Shown: piece after piece, positions 24,610 to 33,946 of the stretch | Layout: each line of letters opens with the position of its first letter | Position numbering within the stretch: position 1 is the first letter of the stretch | NCBI GenBank assembly: GCA_016283755.1 | Contig: JAEENO010000037.1 | Location: 1-46,768 of the forward strand | DNA: 46,768 bases | Reading direction: 5' to 3' | Source: Lachnospiraceae bacterium | GTDB lineage: Bacteria; Bacillota; Clostridia; Lachnospirales; Lachnospiraceae | Notes under the pieces: generated by a model | Told to the model about the DNA's origin: nothing | What the model saw: the letters and a program-made list of their open reading frames with translations, nothing else | Databases searched by the model: none | Program-made: the position numbers and the translations under genes

Positions 24610-26627
24610 TGAAGCGATTACTTACCTACCTTAAACCGCATATATTTGCGATGATTATGTCGCTTATATTGACGCTTTTAATAATAGTACTGGAATTATA
24701 CAGGCCTATAATCATAGGTGATGCGATTGATAATTACATCAATTCATATTACAGACCTTATGCCGAAGTAAGTGCGGAAGATGATACGACCGTTAACTTC
24801 AGAGGCAAGATTTATACCAAAGAATTTGATAAAGATAATGCGACGGGTCTGATTCAGTTATATCAATGCGGAAGCAAGTATTACTTATTCTCGATCGATT
24901 CGATGAAGACAAGTGATTTACTTAGCAAGTATAACGAAGAAGAAGCCGTTGTAAGCGCCGACGGCAAGAGCCTTACAGTAACGCTTGACGGCGTGGACTA
25001 CAAGGGAGAGCTTTTATCGACTGAGGAACTTGAGATAATAAGAAAACGCGACTTAAACGGTATAGATAAGTCATCTCTTGATTATCTTCTTATTCTCTTT
25101 CTGTCGGTTATCTGCAATATGCTTAGTATCTATGTATTGCAGAGAATGGGTCAGGATATTATCTATGAGATAAGAAACCAGATATTCAATCATATTCATA
25201 CTCTTTCGGTTCGATTCTTTAATAACGTACCTGTAGGAGTATTGGTTACGAGAGTTACGAACGATACCGAGTCGGTCAATGAGCTTTTCACGCAGGTTCT
25301 GGTTAAGTTCTTTAAGAACATTATCATGATCGGCGGATATGCGGTTGTTATGCTTCGTATCAACTTGAAAATGACCGGATATGCATTCATTATGATGCCG
25401 TTCGTATTTGCGCTTACTTTCTACTTCAGATATCTGTCACGAAAAGCGTACAGAATGGTACGTGCTGCGATTACAGAGATTAATATTTTCTTATCGGAGA
25501 ATCTGTCAGGTATGCGTCTTATCCAGATATTTACGAGAGAGGACCAGAAGCAGGAAGAATTTGAAGTTAAGAATATGAAGTACTATAAGGCAAGTTACAG
25601 AGAACTTATGACTTTCGCAATCTTCAGACCGTCCATTTACGGATTATCTGTGCTGGCTCTTGTTCTTATAATGGGATTCGGTGCGAAGTTTACACTTGAA
25701 GGTACTCTTACGCTCGGTACTTTATATGTATTTATTAACTACATCAAGCACTTCTTCGAGCCTATACAGGAACTTGCCGAACAGTTTGGTACATTGCAGT
25801 CTTCAATTGCTGCATCCGAGAAGATTTTCTCGATACTTGATGAAAAGCCTGACATAGTATCACCGGAGAATCCTGTTGAGCTTAGTGAATTAAAGGGCGA
25901 GATTGAGTTTAAGAATGTATGGTTTGCTTATGAGAACGAAGAATATGTTCTTAAGGATATAAGCTTTAAGATACGCCCGGGCGAGAAGGTTGCGTTTGTC
26001 GGTGCAACGGGTGCGGGCAAGACTTCAATCCTTAATCTTATAGGACGATATTATGATGTTCAAAAGGGACAGATTCTTATCGACGGTGTTGACATCAAGA
26101 AGATTGACCTTGACAGATTAAGAGGTGATATCGGACAGGTATTGCAGGATGTATTTATCTTTACGGGTGACATCAGAGAGAATATCACCTTAAGAAATGA
26201 GAATATAAGCGATGCGGACATGATAGAGGCATCAAAGTACGTTAATGCGGATTACTTTATTGAAAAGCTCCCGCAGAAGTACGACGAGCCTGTATCCGAG
26301 CGCGGTGCTACATTCTCGGCAGGACAGAGACAGTTACTTTCATTTGCAAGAACGCTTGCATACGATCCTAAGATTCTTGTTCTTGATGAAGCAACAGCCA
26401 ATATTGATACCGAGACCGAAAGCCTTATCACGGAAGCACTTGAAAAGCTCATGGAGGGCAGAACCACAATTATGGTTGCCCATAGACTCTCAACGATTCA
26501 GCATGCTGACAGAATCATGGTAATGGATCACGGAGAGATTAAAGAATGCGGTTCTCACCAGGAATTACTGGCGCAGAATGGAATATATAAGAAACTGTAC
26601 GATTTGCAGTTGGCAACGCAGGAATAG
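24609..26627 (+). CDS. ABC exporter half-transporter, second subunit with extracytoplasmic insert
   Basis: A 672-residue partner of the preceding half-transporter, with start and stop codons fused as TAATG. Between the first and second membrane segments lies an extra extracytoplasmic stretch of roughly 110 residues (about 43-153), which explains the length. The ATP-binding domain has Walker A GATGAGKTS (from 465), an altered signature FSAGQRQLLSFARTL and Walker B ILVLDEATANID with the catalytic glutamate. The canonical ATP site would therefore use this Walker B with the other subunit's LSGGQ; the reverse pairing gives a degenerate site. AAGGAGG at the end of the first gene provides the RBS. 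Confidence 0.94.
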   Translation: MKRLLTYLKPHIFAMIMSLILTLLIIVLELYRPIIIGDAIDNYINSYYRPYAEVSAEDDTTVNFRGKIYTKEFDKDNATGLIQLYQCGSKYYLFSIDSMKTSDLLSKYNEEEAVVSADGKSLTVTLDGVDYKGELLSTEELEIIRKRDLNGIDKSSLDYLLILFLSVICNMLSIYVLQRMGQDIIYEIRNQIFNHIHTLSVRFFNNVPVGVLVTRVTNDTESVNELFTQVLVKFFKNIIMIGGYAVVMLRINLKMTGYAFIMMPFVFALTFYFRYLSRKAYRMVRAAITEINIFLSENLSGMRLIQIFTREDQKQEEFEVKNMKYYKASYRELMTFAIFRPSIYGLSVLALVLIMGFGAKFTLEGTLTLGTLYVFINYIKHFFEPIQELAEQFGTLQSSIAASEKIFSILDEKPDIVSPENPVELSELKGEIEFKNVWFAYENEEYVLKDISFKIRPGEKVAFVGATGAGKTSILNLIGRYYDVQKGQILIDGVDIKKIDLDRLRGDIGQVLQDVFIFTGDIRENITLRNENISDADMIEASKYVNADYFIEKLPQKYDEPVSERGATFSAGQRQLLSFARTLAYDPKILVLDEATANIDTETESLITEALEKLMEGRTTIMVAHRLSTIQHADRIMVMDHGEIKECGSHQELLAQNGIYKKLYDLQLATQE

Positions 26628-26648
26628 TGTAACGGAGGGAATTATTAA

Positions 26649-28454
26649 ATGAGTGAGACAAAGAAGTTACGCGAAAGATCCGAGATTGACGAGAAGTTTC
26701 AGTGGAAACTCGAGGATCTTTTCGCAACAGATGAAGCTTGGGAAGAGAGCTTAAAGAAAGCAGATGAGTATTTTAAGAAAATTGAATCCTATAAGGGCAA
26801 GATTTCCAAGAATGCCAAGGATTTATATGATTTCTTAAAACTTAGTGACGAGATTACGGATTGGGCTGAAGAAATTGCCAACTATTCATCAAGAAAGAAC
26901 GATCAGGATACCACAGTTGCAAAGTACCAGGATTATTTTGCAAGAACGATGGGTATGTTTGTAAAAATGCAGCAGGCATATTCATTCGTAGAGCCGGAAA
27001 TCTTCTCGGTTCCTGAAGAGACTATCGAAGGTTTCTTCAAGGAGCTTCCGGAACTTGATCTTTACAGAAGATATTATGAAAGAATGAAAAAGAGCAAGCC
27101 GCATACACTTTCTGCTGAGATGGAAGAACTCATGGCAGCGGCTTCAGATATTACATCACAGGCAGATAATATCTTCGGTATGCTTGATAATGCAGATATC
27201 AAGTTCGATCCTGTTAAGGACAGCAAGGGAGAAGAGCATTCTCTTTCACACGGTTCATACGGACCTTTAATGGAGAGCAGCGACAGAGAATTAAGAAAAG
27301 CTACATATGAGAGCTACTATAAAGAGTATAAGCAGTATGCCAATACATTTGCTTCAATTCTTGCAACACAGGTAAAGGGTCTTATCTTCAATGCACGTGC
27401 AAGAAAGTATAACAATACTCTTGAGGCTTCATTAAGCCATACCGAAGTACCGGTAGCAGTATATAAGAACCTTATCGAAGCAGTACATAACAACATGGAT
27501 AAGATGTATAAGTATGTACAGCTTAGAAAGAAAGCTTTAAAGGTTGACGAGCTTCACTTCTATGATATCTATACATCCATCGTAGGAGATTCAGAGAAGA
27601 AGATTCCTTACGAAGAAGCACAGGCTATAATCCTTGAAGCATTAAAGCCTCTCGGAGAAGAGTACTGCAAGGTATTAAAGAGCGGATTTGAGAATCGCTG
27701 GGTTGACGTATATGAGAATAAGGGTAAGAGAAGCGGTGCATATTCCGCGGGAACCAAGACACATCCTTATGTTCTTATGAACTATGCGGATACGCTTGAT
27801 TCAATGTTTACACTTGCTCATGAAATGGGACATTCGATGCATTCATACCTTTCATATAAGAATCAGCCTACAGTTTACGCTAACTACGTAATCTTCGTAG
27901 CAGAGATTGCATCAACATGTAACGAAGCACTTCTTATGCAGTATCTTCTTAAGAAGACAACAGACAAGAAGGAAAGAGCAGCACTTATCAATAAGTTCCT
28001 TGAGCAGTTTAAGTCGACTTTATACCGTCAGACAATGTTTGCTGAGTTCGAGCTTAAGATTAACGAGCTTTCGGAGCGCGGAGAGACAATGACTGCAGAG
28101 ACATTATGCAATATTTACGGAGACCTTCAGAAGTTATACTTCGGAGAAGAGAATATTGTAATCGATGAGAATATCAAGTATGAGTGGGCAAGAATTCCTC
28201 ACTTCTACTATAACTTCTATGTATTCCAGTATGCTACCGGATTCTCTGCAGCTATTGCATTATCACAGAAGATATTAAAGGAAGGCGAGCCTGCTGTTAA
28301 GAAGTACTTAGAGTTCTTATCCGGCGGATGCTCAAAAGAGCCGCTTGAACTTTTAAAGGGTGCAGGCGTTGATCTTACAACAGCTGAACCTATCAATGAT
28401 GCTCTGAAACTTTTCGGAGAATTAATTGATGAAATGGACGAATTACTTAAATAA
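26649..28454 (+). CDS. pepF: Oligoendopeptidase F, M3 family zinc metallopeptidase
   Basis: A 601-residue cytoplasmic enzyme that cleaves oligopeptides. The zinc site is HEMGHSMHSYL with His391, Glu392 and His395, and the third ligand is in EIASTCNEALL. The N-terminal helical domain begins WKLEDLFATDEAWEESLKKA, typical of PepF; the C-terminus contains YNFYVFQYATGFSAA, also diagnostic. RBS CGGAGGG precedes the ATG by eight bases. It lies 21 bases after the ABC exporter and may be on the same transcript, which could couple peptide turnover and export, but PepF is a housekeeping enzyme, so this link is weak. A long terminator follows. Confidence 0.96.
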   Translation: MSETKKLRERSEIDEKFQWKLEDLFATDEAWEESLKKADEYFKKIESYKGKISKNAKDLYDFLKLSDEITDWAEEIANYSSRKNDQDTTVAKYQDYFARTMGMFVKMQQAYSFVEPEIFSVPEETIEGFFKELPELDLYRRYYERMKKSKPHTLSAEMEELMAAASDITSQADNIFGMLDNADIKFDPVKDSKGEEHSLSHGSYGPLMESSDRELRKATYESYYKEYKQYANTFASILATQVKGLIFNARARKYNNTLEASLSHTEVPVAVYKNLIEAVHNNMDKMYKYVQLRKKALKVDELHFYDIYTSIVGDSEKKIPYEEAQAIILEALKPLGEEYCKVLKSGFENRWVDVYENKGKRSGAYSAGTKTHPYVLMNYADTLDSMFTLAHEMGHSMHSYLSYKNQPTVYANYVIFVAEIASTCNEALLMQYLLKKTTDKKERAALINKFLEQFKSTLYRQTMFAEFELKINELSERGETMTAETLCNIYGDLQKLYFGEENIVIDENIKYEWARIPHFYYNFYVFQYATGFSAAIALSQKILKEGEPAVKKYLEFLSGGCSKEPLELLKGAGVDLTTAEPINDALKLFGELIDEMDELLK

Positions 28455-28463
28455 TTTTTAATG

Positions 28464-28497
28464 ATACAAGGGGCAAAAAACTTTTGCCCCTTGTATT
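28464..28497 (+). terminator. Strong intrinsic terminator after pepF
   Basis: A fifteen-pair stem (28464-28478 with 28482-28496) has a three-base loop. The A- and T-rich flanks of the GGGGC/GCCCC core make it usable in either direction. Confidence 0.8.
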
Positions 28498-28630
28498 TGT
28501 GACTTTACGAAAAATGGGGTTGTTTTTTGCAATTCCTGAATATATAATTACTTTGCATGGGCAGTTTTATACTGACAAAATATATAATGTATAGTATTCG
28601 AAAACGGATATAATGAAAGGAGTTTCAACT

Positions 28631-29719
28631 ATGAAGTACGATCGTACCTATAACTTTTCTGCAGGTCCTGCTATGATGCCGGAACCGGTATTGGAGGAGA
28701 TTCAGAAAGAGGTAATGAATTACCGTGGAAGTGGTATGTCTGTTATGGAGATGTCCCACAGATCAAAAGTTTTCCAGCAGATCATTGATGAGGCTGAAGC
28801 TGATTTAAGAAAGTTAATGAATATTCCGGATAATTATAAGGTATTATTTATCCAGGGTGGTGGTACATTACAGTTTGCAATGGTTCCACTTAACTTAATG
28901 AAGAACGGCGTTGCTTGCTATGTAGAGACAGGTTCATGGTCAAAGAAGGCAATTGCTGAAGCAAAGAAGTACGGTGAGGTTAAGGTTGTAGCTTCTTCTA
29001 AGGATGCAAACTTTACATATATTCCTGATTGCTCCGATCTTGATATTCCGGATAACGCAGATTATGTATATATTTGTGAGAATGAGACCATTAACGGTAC
29101 TACATTCTTCAATTTACCTAATACAAAGGGTCATATCCTTGTATCTGATCAGTCTTCAATGTTCTTAAGCCGTCCTTGCGACGTATCCAAGTATGGCTTA
29201 ATCTGGGCAGGTGTTCAGAAGAACGTTGGACCTGCAGGTATGGCAGTAGTTATTATCAGAGAAGATCTTATCCGTGAGGATATCGATCCTAAGTGCCCTA
29301 CATACTTAAGCTACAAGACACATGCTGATTCAGCATCACTTTACAATACACCTAACTGCTGGGCAATCTATTGCTGCGGTAAGGTATTCAAGTATCTTAT
29401 GAACATCGGTGGTCTTACAGCAATCGAGAAGATCAACCAGGATAAGGCTAAGGTATTATATGATTACCTTGATTCTTCCAAGTTATTCAAGGGTTCTGTA
29501 AGAAAGGAAGATCGTTCACTTATGAACGTACCATTCGTAACAGGTTCCGATGAAATGGATGCTAAGTTCGTTGCAGCTTCTAAGGAAGCAGGATTTGATA
29601 ACTTAAAGGGACACAAGAGCGTAGGTGGTCTTCGTGCATCTATCTACAACGCTATGCCAAAGGACGGCGTTGAGGCTTTAGTTGAGTTCCTTAAGAAATT
29701 TGAGAAGGAGAATGCATAA
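28631..29719 (+). CDS. serC: Phosphoserine aminotransferase
   Basis: A 362-residue PLP enzyme that converts 3-phosphohydroxypyruvate and glutamate to phosphoserine in serine synthesis. It begins YNFSAGPAMMPEPVLEEIQ, a nearly invariant SerC start, and has SGMSVMEMSHRS, FIQGGGTLQFAMVP, SDQSSMFLSRP and the PLP lysine in WAGVQKNVGPAGM. The frame opens at 28613 but the ATG at 28631 is preferred: it follows AAAGGAG and gives the family N-terminus. The stop overlaps the serA start (TAATG). A promoter-like TTATAC-17-TATAGT (28567-28595) lies upstream, but its -35 is weak. Confidence 0.97.
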   Translation: MKYDRTYNFSAGPAMMPEPVLEEIQKEVMNYRGSGMSVMEMSHRSKVFQQIIDEAEADLRKLMNIPDNYKVLFIQGGGTLQFAMVPLNLMKNGVACYVETGSWSKKAIAEAKKYGEVKVVASSKDANFTYIPDCSDLDIPDNADYVYICENETINGTTFFNLPNTKGHILVSDQSSMFLSRPCDVSKYGLIWAGVQKNVGPAGMAVVIIREDLIREDIDPKCPTYLSYKTHADSASLYNTPNCWAIYCCGKVFKYLMNIGGLTAIEKINQDKAKVLYDYLDSSKLFKGSVRKEDRSLMNVPFVTGSDEMDAKFVAASKEAGFDNLKGHKSVGGLRASIYNAMPKDGVEALVEFLKKFEKENA

Positions 29720-30843
29720 TGGCTAACTATTATTGCTTTAATGCTATCTCTGAAGTTGGTTTAAAGAGATTTAGCGCTGATTATAAGAAAGTTGAAGAAT
29801 TAAACGATGCAGAAGCAGTACTTGTACGTTCTGCAGATTTACATGAGACAGAGTTCCCTGAAGGACTTAAGGTTATTGCAAGAGCAGGTGCCGGCGTTAA
29901 CAACATTCCGCTTGATAAGTGCGCTGACAAGGGTATCGTAGTATTCAATACTCCGGGTGCTAACGCTAACGCAGTTAACGAGCTCGTACTTATGGGTATG
30001 CTTCTTGCATATCGTCATGGTATTGAAGGTAATGCTTGGATCAAGGCTAACAAGGATGATCAGGATATTACCAAGAATGCAGAGAAGGCTAAGAAGGCTT
30101 TCGTTGGTCATGAGTTACTCGGCAAGACAATCGGTATCATCGGTGTAGGTGCTATCGGTGTTAAGGTTGCTCATACAGCAGCAGCTCTTGGCATGAGCGT
30201 AATCGGATTTGATGCTTTCGGTATTCCGGACTTTAGACGTGCTCAGCTTCCTGAGGGAACCAAGATTGTTGACAAGATGGAAGATGTATTCGCAGGTTCT
30301 GATTTCATTACAGTTCATGTACCTCTTACAGATGCAACAAGAAGCATGATCAATAAGAACAACATGGCTATGATGAAGGACGGCGTAGTTATCCTTAACT
30401 TCGCTCGTAACGGAATCGTTGATAATAAGGACGTTGCTGAAGCTATGAAGAGCGGCAAGGTTATGGCATATGTATGTGACTTCCCTGAAGTTGAGACAGC
30501 TAACATGGAAGGCGCAATCATCTTACCTCACCTTGGAGCATCCACAGATGAAGCAGAAGAGAACTGCGCAGCTATGGCAGTTGATGAAATCGTTGAGTTC
30601 ATCGAGAAAGGTAATGTAGTTAACTCCGTTAACTTCCCTTCAGTTTCATTGGAGAGAACAGGCAAGAAGAGAGCAACAATTCTCTTCAAGGGCGATTCTA
30701 TCGTAAGCAAGCTTAATATCAATGTAAAGAACAGCAAGGAAGCAACCAAGAACGGTTACGGTGTTGCTATCGTTGATACTGATGATGATATCTGCCCTAA
30801 GTGCGTATCCGTAGAGGGCGTACTCAAGGCACAGGTTATCTAA
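29719..30843 (+). CDS. serA: D-3-phosphoglycerate dehydrogenase
   Basis: This 374-residue NAD-dependent enzyme oxidises 3-phosphoglycerate, the first committed step of serine synthesis. The NAD-binding motif is GIIGVGAIGVKVAH, and the catalytic arginine, glutamate and histidine regions are FARNGIVD, CDFPEVE and LPHLGASTDEAEENCA. The C-terminal part after NSVNFPSV is only about 60 residues, so the ACT regulatory domain of longer SerA proteins is absent or reduced; serine feedback may be different. It is coupled to serC by a one-base overlap, and the pair forms an operon closed by a hairpin terminator. Confidence 0.96.
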   Translation: MANYYCFNAISEVGLKRFSADYKKVEELNDAEAVLVRSADLHETEFPEGLKVIARAGAGVNNIPLDKCADKGIVVFNTPGANANAVNELVLMGMLLAYRHGIEGNAWIKANKDDQDITKNAEKAKKAFVGHELLGKTIGIIGVGAIGVKVAHTAAALGMSVIGFDAFGIPDFRRAQLPEGTKIVDKMEDVFAGSDFITVHVPLTDATRSMINKNNMAMMKDGVVILNFARNGIVDNKDVAEAMKSGKVMAYVCDFPEVETANMEGAIILPHLGASTDEAEENCAAMAVDEIVEFIEKGNVVNSVNFPSVSLERTGKKRATILFKGDSIVSKLNINVKNSKEATKNGYGVAIVDTDDDICPKCVSVEGVLKAQVI

Positions 30844-30865
30844 TTAGAACTTTTATACAAGATAT

Positions 30866-30895
30866 AAGGGGTTGCAAGTCATTGCAACCCTTTTG
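30866..30895 (+). terminator. Intrinsic terminator of serCA
   Basis: A twelve-pair stem (30866-30877 with 30882-30893, one G-T pair) has a GTCA loop; its right arm runs into TTTT. Confidence 0.8.
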
Positions 30896-30945
30896 CCTTG
30901 ATAAGAATAATATATGTCTTTGATATACAAAGGAAAGGATGTAAG

Positions 30946-31839
30946 ATGGATAAGATTTTAGAGTGCGTACCTAATTACAGTGAAGGACGCGATAAGAAGA
31001 AGATCGAAGCAATAGTTGATTGTTTCCGTGGCAAAGATAATGTTAAGTTACTTGATTACAGTAACGATGAGAATCATAACCGTTCAGTTGTAACAGTTAT
31101 CGGTGAGCCTGAAGCTTTAAGAGCAGCAGTAGTTGAATCTATCGGTAAGGCAATTGAGCTTATCGATATGACAAAGCATGAAGGTCAGCATCCTCGTATG
31201 GGTTGCGTAGACGTAATTCCTTTCATTCCGATTAAGAATTGTACTGTTGAAGAAGCAGACGCAGTTGCTAAGGAAGTAGCTAAGGAAGCATCAGAAAAGT
31301 TCGGACAGCCGTTCTTCTTATATGAGAAGTCTGCATCTGCTCCGCACAGAGAGAACCTTGCAGACATCAGAAAAGGCCAGTTCGAGGGAATGGCAGAGAA
31401 GATGAAGGATCCTATGTGGAAGCCTGATTTCGGTCCTGATACAATTCATCCTACAGGCGGTGTAACAGCTATAGGAGCAAGAATGCCGCTCGTAGCATTC
31501 AATATCAACCTTGATACTCCTAACGTAGAGATTGCAACAGCTATCGCTAAGAAGATTCGTTTCATCGGCGGTGGTTTCAGATATGTTAAGGCAATGGGCG
31601 TTATGCTTGAGGAAAGAAATATCGCTCAGGTATCAATGAACCTTGTAAACTATGAGAAGTCTGCTATCTATCGTGTATTTGAGACTGTTAAGATGGAAGC
31701 AAGAAGATACGGTGTTAACGTTGTAGGTTCGGAGGTTATCGGACTTGTACCAATGGCTGCACTTGTTGATGCCGCAGAGTATTACTTACAGATTGAGAAC
31801 TTTGATATTAATCAGGTTCTTGAGACACGTTTAATCTAA
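30946..31839 (+). CDS. ftcD: Glutamate formimidoyltransferase
   Basis: A 297-residue enzyme that moves the formimino group from formiminoglutamate to tetrahydrofolate. It is recognised by ILECVPNYSEGRD, HNRSVVTVIG, HPRMGCVDVIPFIP, TGGVTAIGARMPLVAFNINL and YVKAMGV. The frame is open from 30898, but the ATG at 30946 follows AAAGGAAAGGA and gives the proper start. The fused cyclodeaminase domain of the animal enzyme is absent; that activity is encoded by the next gene, 42 bases away. Together they channel one-carbon units from histidine or purine breakdown to folate. No hut genes are in the window. Confidence 0.96.
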   Translation: MDKILECVPNYSEGRDKKKIEAIVDCFRGKDNVKLLDYSNDENHNRSVVTVIGEPEALRAAVVESIGKAIELIDMTKHEGQHPRMGCVDVIPFIPIKNCTVEEADAVAKEVAKEASEKFGQPFFLYEKSASAPHRENLADIRKGQFEGMAEKMKDPMWKPDFGPDTIHPTGGVTAIGARMPLVAFNINLDTPNVEIATAIAKKIRFIGGGFRYVKAMGVMLEERNIAQVSMNLVNYEKSAIYRVFETVKMEARRYGVNVVGSEVIGLVPMAALVDAAEYYLQIENFDINQVLETRLI

Positions 31840-31881
31840 TAGTTAATTAACCCCCAATACAATAACAGGAGGAAAATATAC

Positions 31882-32487
31882 ATGAAGAATATGACAGTTG
31901 CAGATTTTACTGCATTAACAGAATCAAATGCACCGGCACCGGGCGGCGGATCCGTTGCAGCACTTTGCGGAGCACTCGGCGCAGCACTTTCCGGAATGGT
32001 AGCTAACCTTACAATCGGACGTGAGAAGTATCAGGATTCCTGGAAGGAAATGGAAGATATGGAGCCTAAGGCAAAAGCGCTTTCCGAGAAGTTACTCGAT
32101 CAGATTAAGATTGACTCCGATTCTTTCGATGCTTACATGGCAGCAACCAAGCTTCCGAAGGAGACAGATGAAGAGAAGGCAGTACGTCGTGAAGCTATGC
32201 AGAAAGGTCTTAAGGAAGCAGCACTTGTTCCGCTTGAGACAGCTAAGATGGCATATGAAATTATGGATTATGCAGAGGCAGCAATCAAGAGAGGTAATCC
32301 TAACTCCGTAACAGACGGTAAGACAGGACTTATGCTTGCTCGTACAGCGGTACTTGCAGCCGGTTATAACGTTAAGATTAACCTTGAAGGAATTAAGGAT
32401 GAAGCTTTCGTTGCTGAGAAGACTAAGGAAATCACAGAGATTGAGCAGAACGCAATCCGCCGTGAGAAAGAAATCCTTGGACTTTAA
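31882..32487 (+). CDS. fchA: Formiminotetrahydrofolate cyclodeaminase-like protein
   Basis: A 201-residue helical protein of the FTCD_C/FchA family. It has the start MTVADFTALTESNAPAPGGG followed by SVAALCGALGAAL, and the middle block ANLTIGREKYQ, both diagnostic. The family either releases ammonia from 5-formiminotetrahydrofolate to give methenyl-tetrahydrofolate or hydrolyses methenyl-tetrahydrofolate (FchA). Pairing with ftcD favours the first activity, but both feed the one-carbon pool used with serA/serC products. RBS is AGGAGGAAAA. Confidence 0.93.
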   Translation: MKNMTVADFTALTESNAPAPGGGSVAALCGALGAALSGMVANLTIGREKYQDSWKEMEDMEPKAKALSEKLLDQIKIDSDSFDAYMAATKLPKETDEEKAVRREAMQKGLKEAALVPLETAKMAYEIMDYAEAAIKRGNPNSVTDGKTGLMLARTAVLAAGYNVKINLEGIKDEAFVAEKTKEITEIEQNAIRREKEILGL

Positions 32488-32503
32488 TTCATTTTGATTT
32501 TTA

Positions 32504-32533
32504 AAACCACCATGTTTTTGCATGGTGGTTTCT
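32504..32533 (+). terminator. Intrinsic terminator of ftcD-fchA
   Basis: An eleven-pair perfect stem (32504-32514 with 32521-32531) with a six-base loop lies 16 bases after the fchA stop and ends in TTTCTT. Confidence 0.85.
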
Positions 32534-32560
32534 TAATATGGTAATATTCGTAACGTAGTA

Positions 32561-32710
32561 TAGATGCCCGGATATATATTGATGCGAGGAGGTACTTGTG
32601 AGCGGTCGTTACTTAAGTGGTGCGAACGAAGTGAAGCAGCACTTTATGTAACGTGACCAGCGAGCAGTAGCGCAAGCGTGCCGACTGCACAATATATATC
32701 CGAGGCATCA
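32561..32710. other. Compact self-complementary element, candidate structured RNA or palindromic mobile unit
   Basis: The ends pair over 18 positions with one bulged A: GATGCC (32563-32568) with GGCATC (32704-32709), C32569 with G32702, and GGATATATATT (32570-32580) with AATATATATCC (32691-32701). Inside, GGTC-GTTAC (32604-32612) pairs with GTAAC-GT-GACC (32648-32658), enclosing AGTGGTGC (32616-32623) with GCAGCACT (32636-32643, one mismatch). A further hairpin joins GCAGT (32664-32668) with ACTGC (32684-32688). It forms a three-way-junction-like drawing on paper. No ORF with an RBS fits. I cannot say which strand is transcribed or name a known family. Confidence 0.7.
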
Positions 32711-32722
32711 TATTTTTTACCG

Positions 32723-33712
32723 CTATGCTTTCGCAGCAAAATCTACATGCTGAATAGTTCCTACCGTACCTTGCTCATAAAGGAAGAATCCGGTCTTACG
32801 GATATATGCATCTGTGTGACCATGGTGGTCTTTTAATGCAAAGTTCGTATCTGAATGTGTAAGACTGATTGCCCCAATCCCTGCTTCTTTAAGTGATATA
32901 AGCTTGGAATCAGCTGATGATGCCTTAACCCAGACCTTGAGTCTGTCGAAGATTTCATCTGCTTCATCAATGAATCCGTTTTTATCAACGTCGTAAAGCA
33001 TCAACTCTTCGAATCCGTTTCCTGTTAAAGCGCCGAATAATTCACTCCCGTTATCAATGGTTCCGTTACCGTCTTTATCAAGTGCCAAGAATCCGGAGCC
33101 TTGGCCCAGTGAAGATATCTCTTCAGCAACACCGTCACAGTCAAGATCGAAGAAGAAGTCCATACTGTCAATATCAGGTGCAGCTCCGTCAAGATTAATA
33201 ACCAATGGGTCTGTAAAAACACTCGGAATGTTGGTGTACGTTGAAACTTCCTGATAGAAGGTTCGCGACATACTTAAGTTAAGGTCAATACTTATCTCAC
33301 GACCGTCTGCGGTTTGCACACATGCGGAAGCGGAAAGTGTTGTAACTTCAGCCTCAAAATAAGTTGAAGTTGTTTCAAGGCAGTATTGAGGAACATTCGA
33401 TGCGGCGGAAGTTATATTCTCCATGCTTTCATCTACGGAAGAAGGTTTCTTTTTAAACAGAGTCTCTAAAAGAATCTGGGTAAGACGCCTTCGTAATTCT
33501 TCGTACGGGTCTTTTTCTTTAGTATAGACAGAAGAACTTGCCATGCCGACCTTATTCGTCTTGGTGCTTTTTTTGGAGGAGTCGGTGGCAGCGAAAATGC
33601 CTGTGCCCGACTTGTCCGTAAGAGGCTTTAAAACGATTTTTTGGGTAGCGGAAGAAGAGTAAGCATACTTATTGGTTGAGCGCATACTTACTGCTGATGA
33701 GTTAATGATCAT
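32723..33712 (-). CDS. EF-hand-like calcium-binding protein, function unknown
   Basis: A 329-residue protein with a Ser/Thr/Lys-rich N-terminal 60 residues and no signal peptide or membrane segment. Residues about 110-170 form a beta-rich part. Three DxDxDG-type loops follow: DLDCDGVAEEIS at 189-200, DKDGNGTIDNGS at 212-223 and DVDKNGFIDEAD at 241-252. The two later loops match EF-hand or dockerin-type calcium sites closely. The pattern SELFG between them is common in bacterial proteins with thrombospondin-3 or RTX-like calcium motifs. I do not recognise the full family. RBS AGGGAGA lies upstream. The gene is alone between the structured element and pyrI. A surface or flagellar role is possible but unproven. 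Confidence 0.72.
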   Translation of the reverse strand: MIINSSAVSMRSTNKYAYSSSATQKIVLKPLTDKSGTGIFAATDSSKKSTKTNKVGMASSSVYTKEKDPYEELRRRLTQILLETLFKKKPSSVDESMENITSAASNVPQYCLETTSTYFEAEVTTLSASACVQTADGREISIDLNLSMSRTFYQEVSTYTNIPSVFTDPLVINLDGAAPDIDSMDFFFDLDCDGVAEEISSLGQGSGFLALDKDGNGTIDNGSELFGALTGNGFEELMLYDVDKNGFIDEADEIFDRLKVWVKASSADSKLISLKEAGIGAISLTHSDTNFALKDHHGHTDAYIRKTGFFLYEQGTVGTIQHVDFAAKA

Positions 33713-33946
33713 AATTAAGTCTCCCTTCTTTAAAGGGGCAGACTTTTCCCGATTGCATCCTTGTTAAGGGGAAAAAAATAACATATGTCTGGTGATATCC
33801 TTATCACTACACATATGTCATCCTTGAAAGCCCTTTTTTATTAAATTGTTAACCATGGTTACATATAGTATCGGCATATTGATGCCTTGTATTAATAGGG
33901 AAACGGGCTAAAAAATAAAACAATGCAAAAGCGGATAGGCATAAAT

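Noticed and set aside
28497-28630. Regulatory RNA upstream of serC
   Set aside because: The stretch is AT-rich with several TATAAT-like blocks but no stable stem; only a weak promoter is supportable.
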